Of a stretch of 64,000 nt of DNA, positions 22,401 to 32,914 are shown piece after piece (the first letter of the stretch is position 1; each line of letters begins with the position of its first letter). The notes below the pieces were generated by a model. The model ran no database searches and was not told the DNA's origin. It was given only the letters and a program-made list of their open reading frames with translations. The stretch is from Plutella xylostella (lineage: Eukaryota > Arthropoda > Insecta > Lepidoptera > Plutellidae), in contig NC_064011.1 in the NCBI RefSeq assembly GCF_932276165.1, positions 1,691,501 through 1,755,500 of the forward strand, in the 5' to 3' direction. Made by a program: the position numbers and the translations under genes.

Positions 22401-25400
22401 TAATCTACTACTACACTACTGTAGGTGGCAAATTGGTCGCCGTCGTTGAAATTCGGCGCCAGGAGGACATTATTATTACCAGCTTGAGCCACTTATCATA
22501 ATATCCTGAATAGATATCTACGGAGAACTAAATAAATACGCAAAAATCCATTAGGAATAGTAGAAGCTGCGAGAGAAACTTTGGTTCCTGATTATAAGTC
22601 ATCAACAACACACATTACATGAGCTAATCATACTTTAATTCTTCTATGTCCTGATTGAATGCTGACAGGTTCTGAAAACTCTACGAGACAATTGGTATCG
22701 GTATTTTAAAGGGCCATTTCTTCATTATCATCACATTTTCTACACCACCGTATCATCGCCATGACACCATTGTATAGGATCCATAGGATTTGATGGGACG
22801 GGTATAGAAGATTGGAAGATTGACTTGAAAAGCGATGTTAGAACGTGCTCAACGACGCAGCCTATAGACCACTCATTGCCAGATATTATGTATTTGGCAT
22901 CATATAGAATTGGAACTACATGCGAGCCGATCACCGCCGGAGCCAATGACTACAACCTCAAGACTACCTCTCAGCGCTCCCCGCCATGTTTTGGCGAATT
23001 CGTTGGTTTTAGAGAAGACGCCAATTTTCAACTGTCATCGTGCTGCATAGTTATAGAAAAGGGGAGGGCAACCAGTGCCCATTCGCCACTGCGACCTAAA
23101 AGATCTATCGTGCTACATACACAACCTTTATAATATGAATCTGATTGATATTTAATTTAAGGAACTATCACCAGTCTCAATGTGTGTATCCTGGACTAAA
23201 CAGGTCTTAGAAGTTGCTAAATCCTGAAAAGAATATGAAAAATCAGATATCGGACCACAAGAAATACCAAAGTTATTATCATTTCATGATCAGCCAGCGA
23301 TATTACATTAATTACTTTGACTGCTGCTCTTCTGAATTTATGGATCTCATTATTTAATCGTAACGTGGGTAGGGTAGCCATTTTGTGCAGACTTTGACAG
23401 GCGCTGTAGTATACCCAGCGAAGATAAAAAAGGATAGAAGCGAAATCTTCAAGCTGTTTTCTATAAAGATTTGTGAATCCAATTTGGCAAGAAGAAACAA
23501 GCCAAGTAAACAAACTTGGACTTCGTGTCTCATTGCGTATTGGTGCAATTGGTCAAATGCTAAATGCGAGGGAAATCAACACATAAGCTAAACTTTGAAG
23601 TGGAAATCAACCTTAAAAAACTGCTACCTGGTTGGCCCGGCGTAATCCGAGAATCTGGGTAACTCCTGGCTGGGTGTAATGCAATACAATACAAGCAACC
23701 CCAAATTCACCGAGTCTTCAGAAACTGCTGTTTTCTATAAGCCATAAAGCACTTTTCCCTACACCTCTTATGTTGAACTACGAGTGAAATAGTGCAGATT
23801 TACCTGGTTTAACGGAGACGCAGAGAGTTAAAACCTTCAGTCGACATTAGCGCAATAAAAGGTACTACATCCTCGGCCTTCCTCATCCAACCATCACCTG
23901 TCGACGGTGCAGCGAGTCGGAAACCAGCTAATCTAGAAGATGTATCCCTAAATTGGGCAAAATTATTATAGATCACAATTCACACATCGTTTTGAACTTT
24001 ATCCCAACGAAAATCGATGTAAAATTTTACGTATAGTCATGCTGAATAAAAATAAAAATACAGAGGTTTTTAGTAAACTGGCAATCTTATGAATTGAGAC
24101 AGGAACACGAAGATATCGGAAACATAACATGGGTTTGCGTGCACCGATGCAAACCCATATTGCATAATGAATATTATTTTGATCAAATAGACAACCGAAA
24201 TTGAAGGATTAAATATATATGTATCTTTATACACACAGAGACATAATTATACGCAAAGATTTTCAAAGAAGGATACAACGCAGAAAGTTAGTTTCTATGG
24301 ACAAGATGCTATCAGAAGTTTAATACAGACCGGCGTTTCAGAAGGCAATATGATCTAGTTCAACAATCTTATATGATTATCAGCATCAATTTTATTCCAA
24401 GTGTGTAATGAGGTGTCTACATTATTATGTATATTGGAGCTTGCAAAGAGTTGCAAAGTCTTCTCAATGGGATGCCATATTTCAAAATACTCCGCATCTC
24501 AGTTATTTTTAAATAGCAATTATTATATTAGTACCTAATCAGCAGCCAAATATTTTGGGAAGCCGTGCAGGCTTATCTTCAGCACCACATATTCCACCAT
24601 CTTAAAACCATAACCATTGTGCATTTTGCAATAACCGTTTTAATTTGCAGGCCCCAAGCCAATACTCAGGTGGATACCGCGGCAGCATCACTGAAAACGT
24701 TCAGTACCCCGTACCGAAACGTACATCCCCCTGGGTAGAAGGAAACGGCAACTCTTACAAGAAACCCGAAGACGATAGGCGAGAGTTTACCAGGCCTTTC
24801 GATCGCCCTGGCGAGAAGCGATCGCGATCGCCCGTCCACCGCGATCGTTCGCCTATAGGGTTCCGCGCTAAACGACATTCGCCATCGCCTAGGTCTCCCA
24901 GACGATCTTGGGCTCAAGAGAAACGCAACAGTCCAGATATGCTGGACGCCCCTCCGCCACCGGCTTGGCACGGGAAGAGTGACACTTTCAACAGACCGAA
25001 GGTTCCAGAACGATTCGAGAAGGAGGAGAAGCGGCCGGCAGTTTGGGAGCGACGGCCCGACAAACCTGATCACCACAGCTCGAGGTTCGACGACTATCGC
25101 AAAGACGGCCCATCAAGAAGCGACCATCGTAAGGAAGACACCAGCGACGTATGGAAGTCTAGAGATGTACCGAAGTATCGTCCCGAAGACGACTTGAAGC
25201 GCAGAGAAGAGTTGCGGTCAAAGGATTTCGATCGAGAACCGTTCCGCCGACGAGACGACAAAGAAGACAGGGACTCTTTCTTCAAGAGGACTGTGGATAG
25301 GAAAGACTTCGATCCTAAAGATCGCCACGATGACAGACGCCCAGATGACTACAGAAAGGAAGAATTTCGCAAGCCAGACTTTAAAGACGCACGGCGTCAA

Positions 25401-28400
25401 AATTCTCCGCCGCGTTTCCAAGACAGACGCGTACCGTCTTTAGCCAAAGAGCAAAGGGACCGTGCGGCCGAAAAGATCGCTGATAGAATCTGCTCTAAAC
25501 ACAAGGTGTCGGATTCGAGAGTCTACGAGGAGTTAAAGGTGACGTTGTCGATGAAGGTATTCAGCAACTTCGGGTCTCGGACGGTGGCGACCAACGATAT
25601 TGTCGAGTGGTTTATCCAGAGGTACAACGAGGCGGAACAGAGTGAGATGTTGGCAGATGTGGTGGAAAGTCTGCCGAAGGGTAGATCGCTGAAGCGATCC
25701 GGCGAAGGTAAGTAGTGGTTTAGAGTCGGCGTTTCAGAGAATCAAGAATGAATTTCGTTCGATACGAGTATGCGAGTTACTGTGTAAGATGGCCCCCCTT
25801 GTTACAAATGTAATTTGAATTTTTATGATGCGTCTACTTTCTGTTATGGTTACGTAAATGTTCTGATGAAATTCCTTGTTGATTTTCACGGCGTCGGCTA
25901 AAACAACGAAGTCACTGTGTTATTGTAAAGTTATAAATACCCCCGACATTATTCAAAGCATCACTTTATTCTTACCTGTAAAGATTGGAGTAGACCAGAT
26001 TTCAATAGAGATAAATGAAATTATATCTTTATATGTTTACGTTTATGTAACATGGCTTCAAATCGCTTGATATGGCTAAATGGTTGTTCAATGACACATT
26101 TAGCGGCATCAGCACAACCCGCTGCGAAAACTCAGAAAACGGACGCGGCGGCATTGAAAACACAAAAGGAGTTGGTGAAAGAAAAATTCAAGATGGCAAT
26201 AGACCAGATACGACGTAGAATCGTGAAGGACCAGGGAATAAACCCAAGCGGAGAAAACTTTAAGCGGATTTTGGAAGAACTTAACATGGTGTTGCTAAAG
26301 ATTTTACTAAACTTTGGCCAGAAGTTTGGACCTTCTTGCGACGTTCATAAAAAATATTCGCTCGCATATACCAAGACAGATGAAAAGAAAATGATGGACG
26401 ATGTTTTCCAGAAGATTGGGATTGAAAGGAAATCTGCAGGTAAGATCATTGGACTTTTTATTATTGATGTTTTTTTACATGTTTCGCGGAAAGAGTGCTT
26501 TTACACTCTCGAGGGTATTCAATATTTAAGTACTGCCCTACTTTAATAATTTTATGGTCGGTTTTACAAAAGCTACATGGTAAACAATACTGATACTGAT
26601 TACAATAAGAATGCCCCTGAATTTCCAAAGATAACATGTCAATTGATTAATTTCTAATAGGCCTCTTGTTACTAGTGATGACATCATATTTCCTTTCCCT
26701 TCCTTCCTGTCCAATAACTAGCCATCAAGCATATATCACAACTAGTACTCTTTCTGAAATTTGTTCTTATTGAAATCAGTGTTTCAACTATGTAAGTTTT
26801 TCAAGGTGTTTGTTTTTTCCGAATCATTTATTTTTAAAAACGGCTAAACCACCGCCCCGTTTTTGGTCACGGTCACTAATATTGTTTGAATAATCGTTTT
26901 TATTAATTTGAGCGATTCAAATTTCACTACATCACGATCTGCCGATGGTGCTTTTCCACCAGATATATGATATGCTACTACTCATTGTTCCACATAGCAT
27001 AGCACTGTTCAGAACGAATTTTTTTCACACCATCGCAGCATAGCTGAATAGCAAATCTATGTTAGGATGGCACCCTTAAATCACGTTGATATGATTGGCG
27101 AGGTTGATGGTCGTAGATGAATAGGTATGCCATGCCGCTGGTATGAAAGTGAAGTTTAAAATAAAAAGTAAGAGTTGACTAACTGAAACAATTACCTCTT
27201 AAACACCATAAAACGTGATATCGTACAGGAGCCCATTCTGGTTTGACGAAAAACTGAGTTTCGGAAGCAATGTTTCAATCAATAACTAGCAGCGCCCAGA
27301 AATATGTTTTTCTAATAAATGCGCCATGAAAATTAGTTGTTAGAGCTATCGGGGCCACGTGGCTACATGTAATAAAATGGCGGTATTAAAATTTCAATGA
27401 TATTTTCTAAATTATATGCAACTTTCACGTTTTTAAATGAATAACTCGTGATTTATAAATATGGTTTCCCTCAAGGATTGAGGATTGAAAACAAATTTAA
27501 GAAACAGTGAACAGTGGCATCCACAGTGTATTTTTTTTTCAGCAAATATGTTTTCAACTTGCAAGCATTTTCAGCTATCACCAAATCTACATTTTTGAAG
27601 TCCAAATCTACGCAAAATCTACAACGCTTTAATAGTTCCCCTTTTTCGCCTCATCCAAAATATGTTTTCCAAATGTAATCTTATGTTTCAGAAATGCCTG
27701 AAAACTCTCAGAAGATTACCAGGCCATCTCCTAGCAACGTGACACATGCAGGTAATATAACTAATTTTATAATTCACGTTCCCTATTTTATAAATGAGGA
27801 ATTATAAAAATTTATAACAACGGCCATTTTGGCATGTCCCTCAACTTCTTTATTTATTTGCAGGGATTTCTTTCCTTATATTGGTAAACAATGCCTTTTA
27901 ACTGAAAATATAACTTATTGACTATATTTAAAACTAAAATGTAATTAAATCCTTCTTAAACTGAATTTTACAAAAATATTTTAACAATTCGTGACCCACG
28001 ATTTTGCCCTGTCCCCAGCATAAAATGAAACTATAAGCTCAATTAATTCAAAATTTTACTAAGTAGCCGAACTTTTGGAGTGGTTTTTACGGAAGATCTA
28101 CTAAATAATTATCGTTTGACATCATTAAAAGTGCGAATAATAGCCGTTTTATATTTTTAAATCGAAAACAATTGCGGCCCTCATTTTGATACGTCCGGAA
28201 ATGTCGGTTTTGTTACCGCATTTTTTCCTATAGAAAATTTACCAAATGCTTATTTTTCGTTTTTAAAATATGGCAATACTAAGAAATTAGAGATTGCCGC
28301 TTAAAAAATTTAAAAAGGCCTCCGTGGGTAGCTCAGTGAGATTGTCTCTATAACCGGTCGAACTGTGACCAAATTTGTCGTCAAGTTTGTTACTACCGTA

Positions 28401-31400
28401 ATCAATTATTTATTAACACATTTCTTTCGATAAATTAATATAAAAAGGCATGGTTAATGCTAAATAAATTGTGGTATTTGGTTTATCACTGCTAGTAATT
28501 GAACGGCTCTTATATTTTTTCAAAGGTTAGGTGGGCGTGTTTTGTTACTTCGGTTTTGTTACCGTGGGTACGGTAACATATAGTTGGAACGAAAAAGTAA
28601 CAAAATCGACAGGTTTACATGGCGACTTTAATAACGGAAGTCGGATTGTTATGACTGTTTATTTATTGTATTTTTTTTGTTTTAAATGTGTTTTTTCGAG
28701 CGATATAACCCAATTTAGAGTTAAACCTATTATGAAGATGTTTGAAGTGAATTTCATGTGAAATTAGGCTCATGTTTTAGATTCATCATTTTCAAATTTT
28801 GTGCTGGTGCCATGTAAACCAAGCCCAACAATTTTGTTACCGTCCGTTTTGTAGCTGTCCCTGCATTTTGTTAGAAGATTTTGTACTATTTTGTTGACAA
28901 CTCTTTACTTTTATAATTTATTTGGTTCTAATTATTTAATATCAGTTATTCCCCAACCTATGTAAAAGTTATTAATGTGTTGTTGTTTAAATTACGCCTC
29001 AGGCATTAAAAATAATTCTTGATTTGTTGACTGTGGTAACAAAACTGAGACATTATTGAATTTTTAACTGATTTCTAAAGAATATACTACTTTTTTCCAT
29101 TGATAATGTCATTTCAGAAGACTGTGGCTTTCCTTTAAATACGTTAAATTGAAGGAATACCTAAAGTTAATTTAATTATTTAGGCCCCAAGAATGGTAAC
29201 AAAACAGAAATTAATTCATACAAACCGTCACATTTTTTCATTTTATTAAATAAGTACTAATAATACCGTAATTACACAATAGATTTTAATAACAATAGAT
29301 TATAGCGGTGTTATTTCATTTACTCAAAATATATTACAACACTTAAAAATAAAACCATAACATTTTCATCCGTTGTTATAAATTTTTATAATTCCTCAAA
29401 TAACAAAATTAAACTTTTTTTTTCGTCGAATCAAAAAATAACATTGGAGAATATGAGAAATCTCAAATTGCTCCATTAGGAGCTTTTACATAAAGCACTT
29501 GGTTTATATTTCGGTGAATAACCCGCGTTATCTAACTGAGCATTCATCCTTCTTTGTAGGTGCACCCGCGGAACCGCAAACATCACGTAAGTCTGACCCA
29601 TCCTCCATCAAACACGAGTTGTCTTTGTCAAGATGTCGGATGTTAACTTGGGAGTCCTTCGTTTTCAGGTTGGGACATCGCCGCGCCGCCTGGATTAGTC
29701 AGCGGCTTTCCGGTAGCCCCGCAAATTATGCCAGGAAACGTTATGTTGCCTCAAACTTTACCTATTCAAGGGTTGAACCCAACAGGCTATATCGGGGGTG
29801 CGATGATGGAACTACAACAGAATCAGCAACAGGCCGCTGAAATACTTATGAACGCTGATGAGGATTCTTTCAACTTGTATCTGTGCAAAGACGATTTTGA
29901 CATCATAACTTGCAAAGAGGCTGAGGCGCTCAAAAACTTTTTGGTCTCGCAAATTTTTGAGTCCAACGCGAATCTCGGTTGGGCCCCCGCCTTCACTTTA
30001 AAGGGTTTGCAAAGTCTTCACCGTTACGAAGTGGCTACTGCCGATGAGCAATCCAGGAATTGGTTGATGCATTTAGACTTTAGTTCGTTGAAAGCATTCA
30101 ACATTTTGGTTTACACTAAAGAAGAGCTTTGGTACGAAAGGGCAGCCGTCTGGCTTCCTGGGCATTCAAAGTTCCGTAAACTCGAACCTCTCGAGAAGCT
30201 AGAGATGCAGAATCGAAACATCGAAGGCATCAACATTAGCAAGTGGAAGCTGGTCAAAAAACTGGTCAACCACATGGGCACCAGAATCTATGTCGACATG
30301 CCACCGTCGTCAGCCAGAGTGCTCGAAAAGAGCAAAATGATGCTCAGTTACGAACTGCAAAAGGTCAACGTGTTTTTGAAAGCCATAGCCGTTGATAAGG
30401 ACGCTTTCGATCAGGGATTGAAAGGGGTTTCGATTTCTGAAGCGGAGGTGAAAAACGCTCACACAGCTATACCGATGCCTGTCCTTTCCTATGATCCGAA
30501 GATGGTAAAGATGTGCCTGAAAGGAAACAAGATGATATCGCCAGAACAAGCGAAAGGGATCAAAGAATCCGTGATCTTCAAACTATTCAGCTACCTAAAG
30601 GATCCGCAAGCTAAATTGCGAACGGATTTCCTTAAATACGGCTTCTGTAACCCTGGTTATTTCGTAATATTGCCAGAGAACGACGAATCGCGAAAGTGGC
30701 TGGTCCGCCTGACCGATATCGGCAAGTTGAATAAGCACGAAATCATGGTCATGGGCGACGATGTGTCATCGTGCAAATACTTCAAAATGAAACTGCTTTT
30801 CAACTGGGCCTTGCCTAGAGACATCCATGCGACCGATTACAAGTCCAACATTCTCAATGCGCTCAAAGCGTCCAATCGAGGCATCAAGGGTCTAGACTTC
30901 CACAAGTGGCAGTACGGGAGTATATTCTCGATCGGACGGATGAAAGAGAGGTCCCAATTGAATGTGGACGTAGACTTGGATTCTGTGCTCGCATTGAAGA
31001 ATATATCTTTCACGTTGGACTACCGCGATAAGACGGTTAAAGTCGAGCATAATTACTGGGATTTGGACGCACTGATTGAAAAGTATAAGTCTGAGAGCAA
31101 GGATAGCTACGATGTGGCTAATATGGAGTTGGAATCCGATTCGGACGGGGAAAAAGGCAGGCATGATAACCGTAGACGCGTGTCAGAAAGAGACAGAGAT
31201 GCCGTTTCGGACGGGGAAAGAGGCAGGCGTGATGACCGTAGGCGCGGGTCAGAAAGAGACAGAGATGGCGGCCGTGATCGTAGAATGTCTGACAGAGATA
31301 GACATGGCAACCGCAGACGGAGGAGGTCTGATAATAGTGGATCTTCTAGTGATGGCGTGCAAATTACTGACGACAAAGATTCTGAAGTTATTGTATTAGA

Positions 31401-31404
31401 ATAA
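16463..31404 (+). CDS. Gene B: RRM-like / double DUF4780-like protein (15 exons, 1615 aa)
   Basis: The exons are 16463-16495, 16607-16819, 17290-17565, 18138-18242, 19018-19131, 19493-19600, 19896-19913, 20323-20788, 21003-21213, 21596-21683, 24651-25707, 26104-26439, 27692-27751, 29560-29586 and 29669-31404. Every junction is GT-AG with consistent phase, totalling 4848 nt. Residues 1-82 are RRM-like, 83-289 are Q/P/Y-rich, and 446-514 hold GRRxSP repeats. Residues 545-800 are R/D/E-rich, and 803-890 and 898-1008 are helical segments. Two DUF4780-like units lie at about 1100-1275 and 1318-1502, followed by an R/D-rich tail. The composition resembles nuclear RNA-processing proteins; function is unknown. 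It is paralogous to gene A. A polyadenylation signal lies 62 nt after the stop. Confidence 0.85.
16607..16819 (+). CDS. Gene B exon 2: body of RRM-like domain
   Basis: This exon has 71 codons (VKYKDLKQLIRDQCNIDDL to VVPVGKPP), between TTTACAG and GTGAGT. KKVRVGVAND occupies the RNP1-like position but lacks the usual aromatic pair, so RNA binding by the classic mode is doubtful. Confidence 0.9.
17290..17565 (+). CDS. Gene B exon 3: Q/P/Y/G-rich
   Basis: This exon has 92 codons in phase 0, rich in glutamine, proline, tyrosine and glycine (NQYGNPTPAYNN, GYQGQSMGYGQQQQQ). It is probably disordered. The donor is GTATGT. Confidence 0.85.
18138..18242 (+). CDS. Gene B exon 4
   Basis: This exon has 35 codons in phase 0, again Q/P-rich (QQPAPQPHPREAYAGAPVQP). 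The donor is GTCAGT. Confidence 0.8.
18510..18975. mobile_element. MITE with 22-bp perfect inverted ends and CAAAG duplication
   Basis: GGGCCGTCCATTAATCACGT starts the element and its exact complement ends it. CAAAG occurs on both flanks (18505-18509 and 18976-18980). The interior has G-rich and CACGTG-containing tracts and no coding frame. It ends only 42 bp before exon 5 of gene B. Confidence 0.8.
19018..19131 (+). CDS. Gene B exon 5
   Basis: This exon has 38 codons in phase 0 (NNPNTHGAPGRSHVLRNIEI, ending SPAEKP), flanked by CCAACAG and GTTAGT. Its acceptor region abuts the MITE at 18510-18975. Confidence 0.8.
19180..19300 (-). mobile_element. Inverted retrotransposon tail fragment
   Basis: (ATC)n followed by GGACATGGCCTCTCCCAAGG, GCGCCACAACACTCGGTC is the reverse complement of the TGATGATG-tailed ORF2 fragment seen at 13795-14056. 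Confidence 0.55.
19493..19600 (+). CDS. Gene B exon 6
   Basis: This exon has 36 codons in phase 0, ending KPQPWANAQ at GTTAGT. Its last 18 nt are the likely source of the next microexon. Confidence 0.8.
19618..19749. mobile_element. MITE-like inverted repeat
   Basis: Perfect 28-bp arms (19618-19645 and 19722-19749, beginning TGGGAGATTTTCAACC) enclose 76 bp. It lies just inside intron 6 of gene B. Confidence 0.65.
19756..19870. repeat. TACAGGGTG...TAAGCC repeat
   Basis: ATACAGGGTGATGCAG is followed by TGTAGTAAGCCG and closed by CGGCTTACTACA. The same family occurs at 19922-20095, and fragments with the TACTAAGCCGAAA motif lie at 35460, 41580 and, inverted, 62290. Confidence 0.55.
19896..19913 (+). 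CDS. Gene B exon 7: 18-nt microexon PWASAQ
   Basis: TTTTACCGCAG precedes and GTTGGT follows an 18-nt block encoding PWASAQ, in frame. It repeats the end of exon 6 (PWANAQ) with three base differences. The CCGCAG that codes for PQ in exon 6 has become the acceptor here. Skipping it keeps the frame, so use could be optional. Confidence 0.6.
20323..20788 (+). CDS. Gene B exon 8
   Basis: This exon of 466 nt runs from phase 0 to phase 1. It starts PPYQKPADNYSKPAPYENKP and becomes charged (GFRPNEKPFFSAKDRLMDIM, RGDGFGRRDEMQRDMGRDN). Donor: CCTG|GTAAGT. Confidence 0.85.
21003..21213 (+). CDS. Gene B exon 9: GRRxSP repeats
   Basis: About eleven imperfect copies of an 18-bp unit encode R/K-R-x-S-P with glycine, an RS/SP-type array resembling phosphorylation targets of SR-protein or proline-directed kinases. 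The donor GTTTGA is weak. Phase continuity (AG|G) with exon 10 supports it. Confidence 0.75.
21596..21683 (+). CDS. Gene B exon 10
   Basis: This exon of 88 nt runs from phase 2 to phase 0 (YSPSRLYEKPEFEPRPAVKQ, ending YEPGP), between ACTAAAG and GTAAGT. Confidence 0.75.
21684..24650 (+). other. Gene B intron 10 (3.0 kb), no gene seen
   Basis: The open frames at 22740-23590 overlap on both strands and show no motif or splice context. I found no transposon with recognisable ends. Confidence 0.45.
24651..25707 (+). CDS. Gene B exon 11: charged region and helical segment
   Basis: This exon of 1057 nt runs from phase 0 to phase 1. The first 250 codons are R/D/E/P-rich (KRSRSPVHRDRSPIGF, RKDFDPKDRHDDRRPDDYRK). 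The last 90 form a likely helical domain (EQRDRAAEKIADRICSKHKV to EWFIQRYNEAEQSEM). It is the counterpart of gene A exon 4. Confidence 0.9.
26104..26439 (+). CDS. Gene B exon 12: second helical segment
   Basis: This exon is 336 nt, phase 1 to 1, between ACATTTAG and GTAAGA. It encodes a lysine-rich helical stretch (QKELVKEKFKMAIDQIRRRI, RILEELNMVLLKILLNFGQK). No counterpart was found in gene A. Confidence 0.85.
26440..27691 (+). other. Gene B intron 12, no gene seen
   Basis: It is AT-rich with no coding frame or recognisable transposon ends. Confidence 0.4.
27692..27751 (+). CDS. Gene B exon 13
   Basis: This exon is 60 nt, phase 1 to 1 (MPENSQKITRPSPSNVTHA), between ATGTTTCAG and GTAATA. 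It is short, but its phase and splice sites fit. Confidence 0.65.
27752..29559 (+). other. Gene B intron 13 with TTTTGTTAC motif cluster
   Basis: The decamer TTTTGTTACC, close variants or its complement occurs at 28209, 28540, 28555, 28595, 28832, 29035 and 29194. No coding frame or transposon ends were recognised. Confidence 0.4.
29560..29586 (+). CDS. Gene B exon 14: 27-nt microexon
   Basis: TTCTTTGTAG precedes and GTAAGT follows 27 nt (APAEPQTS), phase 1 to 1. The exon can be skipped without frame change. Confidence 0.6.
29669..31404 (+). CDS. Gene B exon 15: tandem DUF4780-like units and R/D tail
   Basis: This terminal exon of 1736 nt ends at TAA. After a short P/G-rich lead, two related alpha/beta units follow. 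Unit 1 runs from EDSFNLYLCKDDFD to NVFLKAIAVD; unit 2 runs from GNKMISPEQAKGIKESVIF to DKTVKVEHNYW. Each has the A.LKNFL/KGIKESVI helix, an RxWL core and an F.KWxxxS/KW strand reminiscent of DUF4780. The tail repeats an S-DGE-RGR-DDRRR-SERDRD unit twice. Similarity to DUF4780 is weaker than in gene A. Confidence 0.85.
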
Positions 31405-31465
31405 GTTTTTTGTTTCAGAAAAAAAATCTTCTGTATTTCTCTAATATAAGTTTGTTTTATGTCTT

Positions 31466-31471
31466 AATAAA
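31466..31471 (+). terminator. Gene B polyadenylation signal
   Basis: AATAAA lies 62 nt after the stop codon and is followed by a T-rich downstream stretch. Confidence 0.75.
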
Positions 31472-31928
31472 CTGGTGTTATTGTAGACGAAATTCTTGTT
31501 TTATTTGAAGTTGTTTTCAAAGGGTTTTTGAGTAAGCGATACGGTAGGTGGCTTATTGTAAAACATTGATCTGTTTTAGTATGTTTTTCAGGTGGACGAT
31601 GGTGCATTACTTGGTTTCAGGGAGACTAAAATCCAGGATTTTATTTTATTTCGTGGTAAAAAACGTTTTGGAAATCGGTACGTATTTGAAATGGTATGGC
31701 GTATACTTTGTTATTTTCAGTTATGGATCAGAAATGTGGACACTGACAGTTGGATACACGATCCACCGATTTAACTTGATGATTTGCTACCTTCTCCGCA
31801 GTCATCTAACGTGACAGACATGGCTTTTGCAAGCTGCCAGTGAGCCAGATAAAAACCAGTAAACGAGTTCTCGAGTCCTGAAAATGAAAGCGGACCACGG
31901 GTAGTCGGTAGAAGCTAGATGAGGAAGG

Positions 31929-32003
31929 CCGAGTACAGAGTGTTGTCGCACTCCTTGGGAGAGGCCTATGTCCAGCAGAGGATGATTACTGGTTGATGAT
32001 GAT
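31929..32003 (+). mobile_element. Retrotransposon 3' tail fragment
   Basis: CTCCTTGGGAGAGGCCTATG, then TCCAGCAGAGGATGATTA and GATGATGATT, matches the ORF2 terminus of the family at 13795-14056. Confidence 0.55.
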
Positions 32004-32463
32004 TTTGTGTGTAATTTCAAGATGTTTGTGTTTTAAGTTATTTTTCAGAATGTGTGTATTGTAAAGGAGCTGTGAAGATCAATGCTGTCGCTAAAGATAC
32101 GTAGAGCTGCGAATGAGGAAACTTTTAGGCTGAAGAATTTGCAGTAGATATTCAGGTGAGTACCCTATTTTCAGTTGTGAATTTTATATTGCTGATGTTG
32201 TTTTTCAGTTTGGGAGCCAGCTGGTTAAGGTTTGTAAAATCTTTTATTAAGATTAGTATTCTAGTATTTTAATTATTTTAATAGGAGGTCTACATGATTA
32301 GTAAGCACATCATTGTATCATGAATTGAAACTACAAAGGCAAATATCGAGCCTGCGGAGTCATCAACAGTATCAAAGGTACCCTTTTTTTCAAATATTAA
32401 AAACTTTCCTAGTTAAGGCTTTTTCTCAGGATTTTTCAGATTCAGTCAGTGTGTGTTCTATTT

Positions 32464-32740
32464 TAACCGACTTCGAATAAAGGAGGGGGATCTTAATTCG
32501 TCTGTATATGTTTTGGTCTGCTGATCTAGCGTACTGAGTCACCGAGTCCAGTACCGAGGATTTTTCCAGTAATTGTCACAGTTTTGCAGTAGTAAACACA
32601 TAAGAGGAACATGTTTCTCCTTTCAACAAGACCATAGAGGCCCCGTTATCCTGAGTGTTGGTCAAAATCGGTTTAACCGTTCAAAAGTTAGCCTATTTTT
32701 GGTGTTGAATTTCAGGGGTTTCTAACGTTGGTTACACTAC
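32464..32740 (+). repeat. AACCGACTTCGAA repeat
   Basis: TTTTAACCGACTTCGAATAA, followed by GGTCAAAATCGGTTTAACCG and TTCAAAAGTTAGCC, has the style of a common lepidopteran interspersed repeat. The same head occurs at about 56985. Confidence 0.45.
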
Positions 32741-32820
32741 ATAGGAAACTTGTCAGGTCGAAGAAAGCTGATGATTGATAGATTTGATAATCCATTCAGT
32801 TGGTCCACCAACTCGCACTT

Positions 32821-32914
32821 GGCCACCGTGGTGGACTAGGCCTGTAAACCTTCCTTCATTGGAAGGACACCCGTGCCCCATCAGTGAAGACGTGATGGGT
32901 TGTGATGATGATGT
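32821..32914 (+). repeat. Retroposon 3'-tail repeat, third copy
   Basis: This is the same family as 756-836 and 15421-15524 (GGTGGACTAGG...CCTTCCTTCATTGGAAGG...GTGATGGGTTGTGATGATG). Confidence 0.55.

Noticed and set aside
22825..23133. 102-codon plus frame in gene B intron 10
   Set aside because: No acceptor or donor in phase with neighbours and no recognisable domain.
26052..26103. ATG at 26052 as a separate gene start
   Set aside because: It precedes the acceptor TTTAG at 26103; the in-frame upstream codons are intron sequence, and phase supports exon 12 of gene B.
31591..31678. Possible exon DDGALLGFRETKIQDFILFR after TTTTTCAG
   Set aside because: Lies after gene B's polyadenylation signal and could not be joined in phase to gene C; kept only as a possible 5' exon in the spacer entry.
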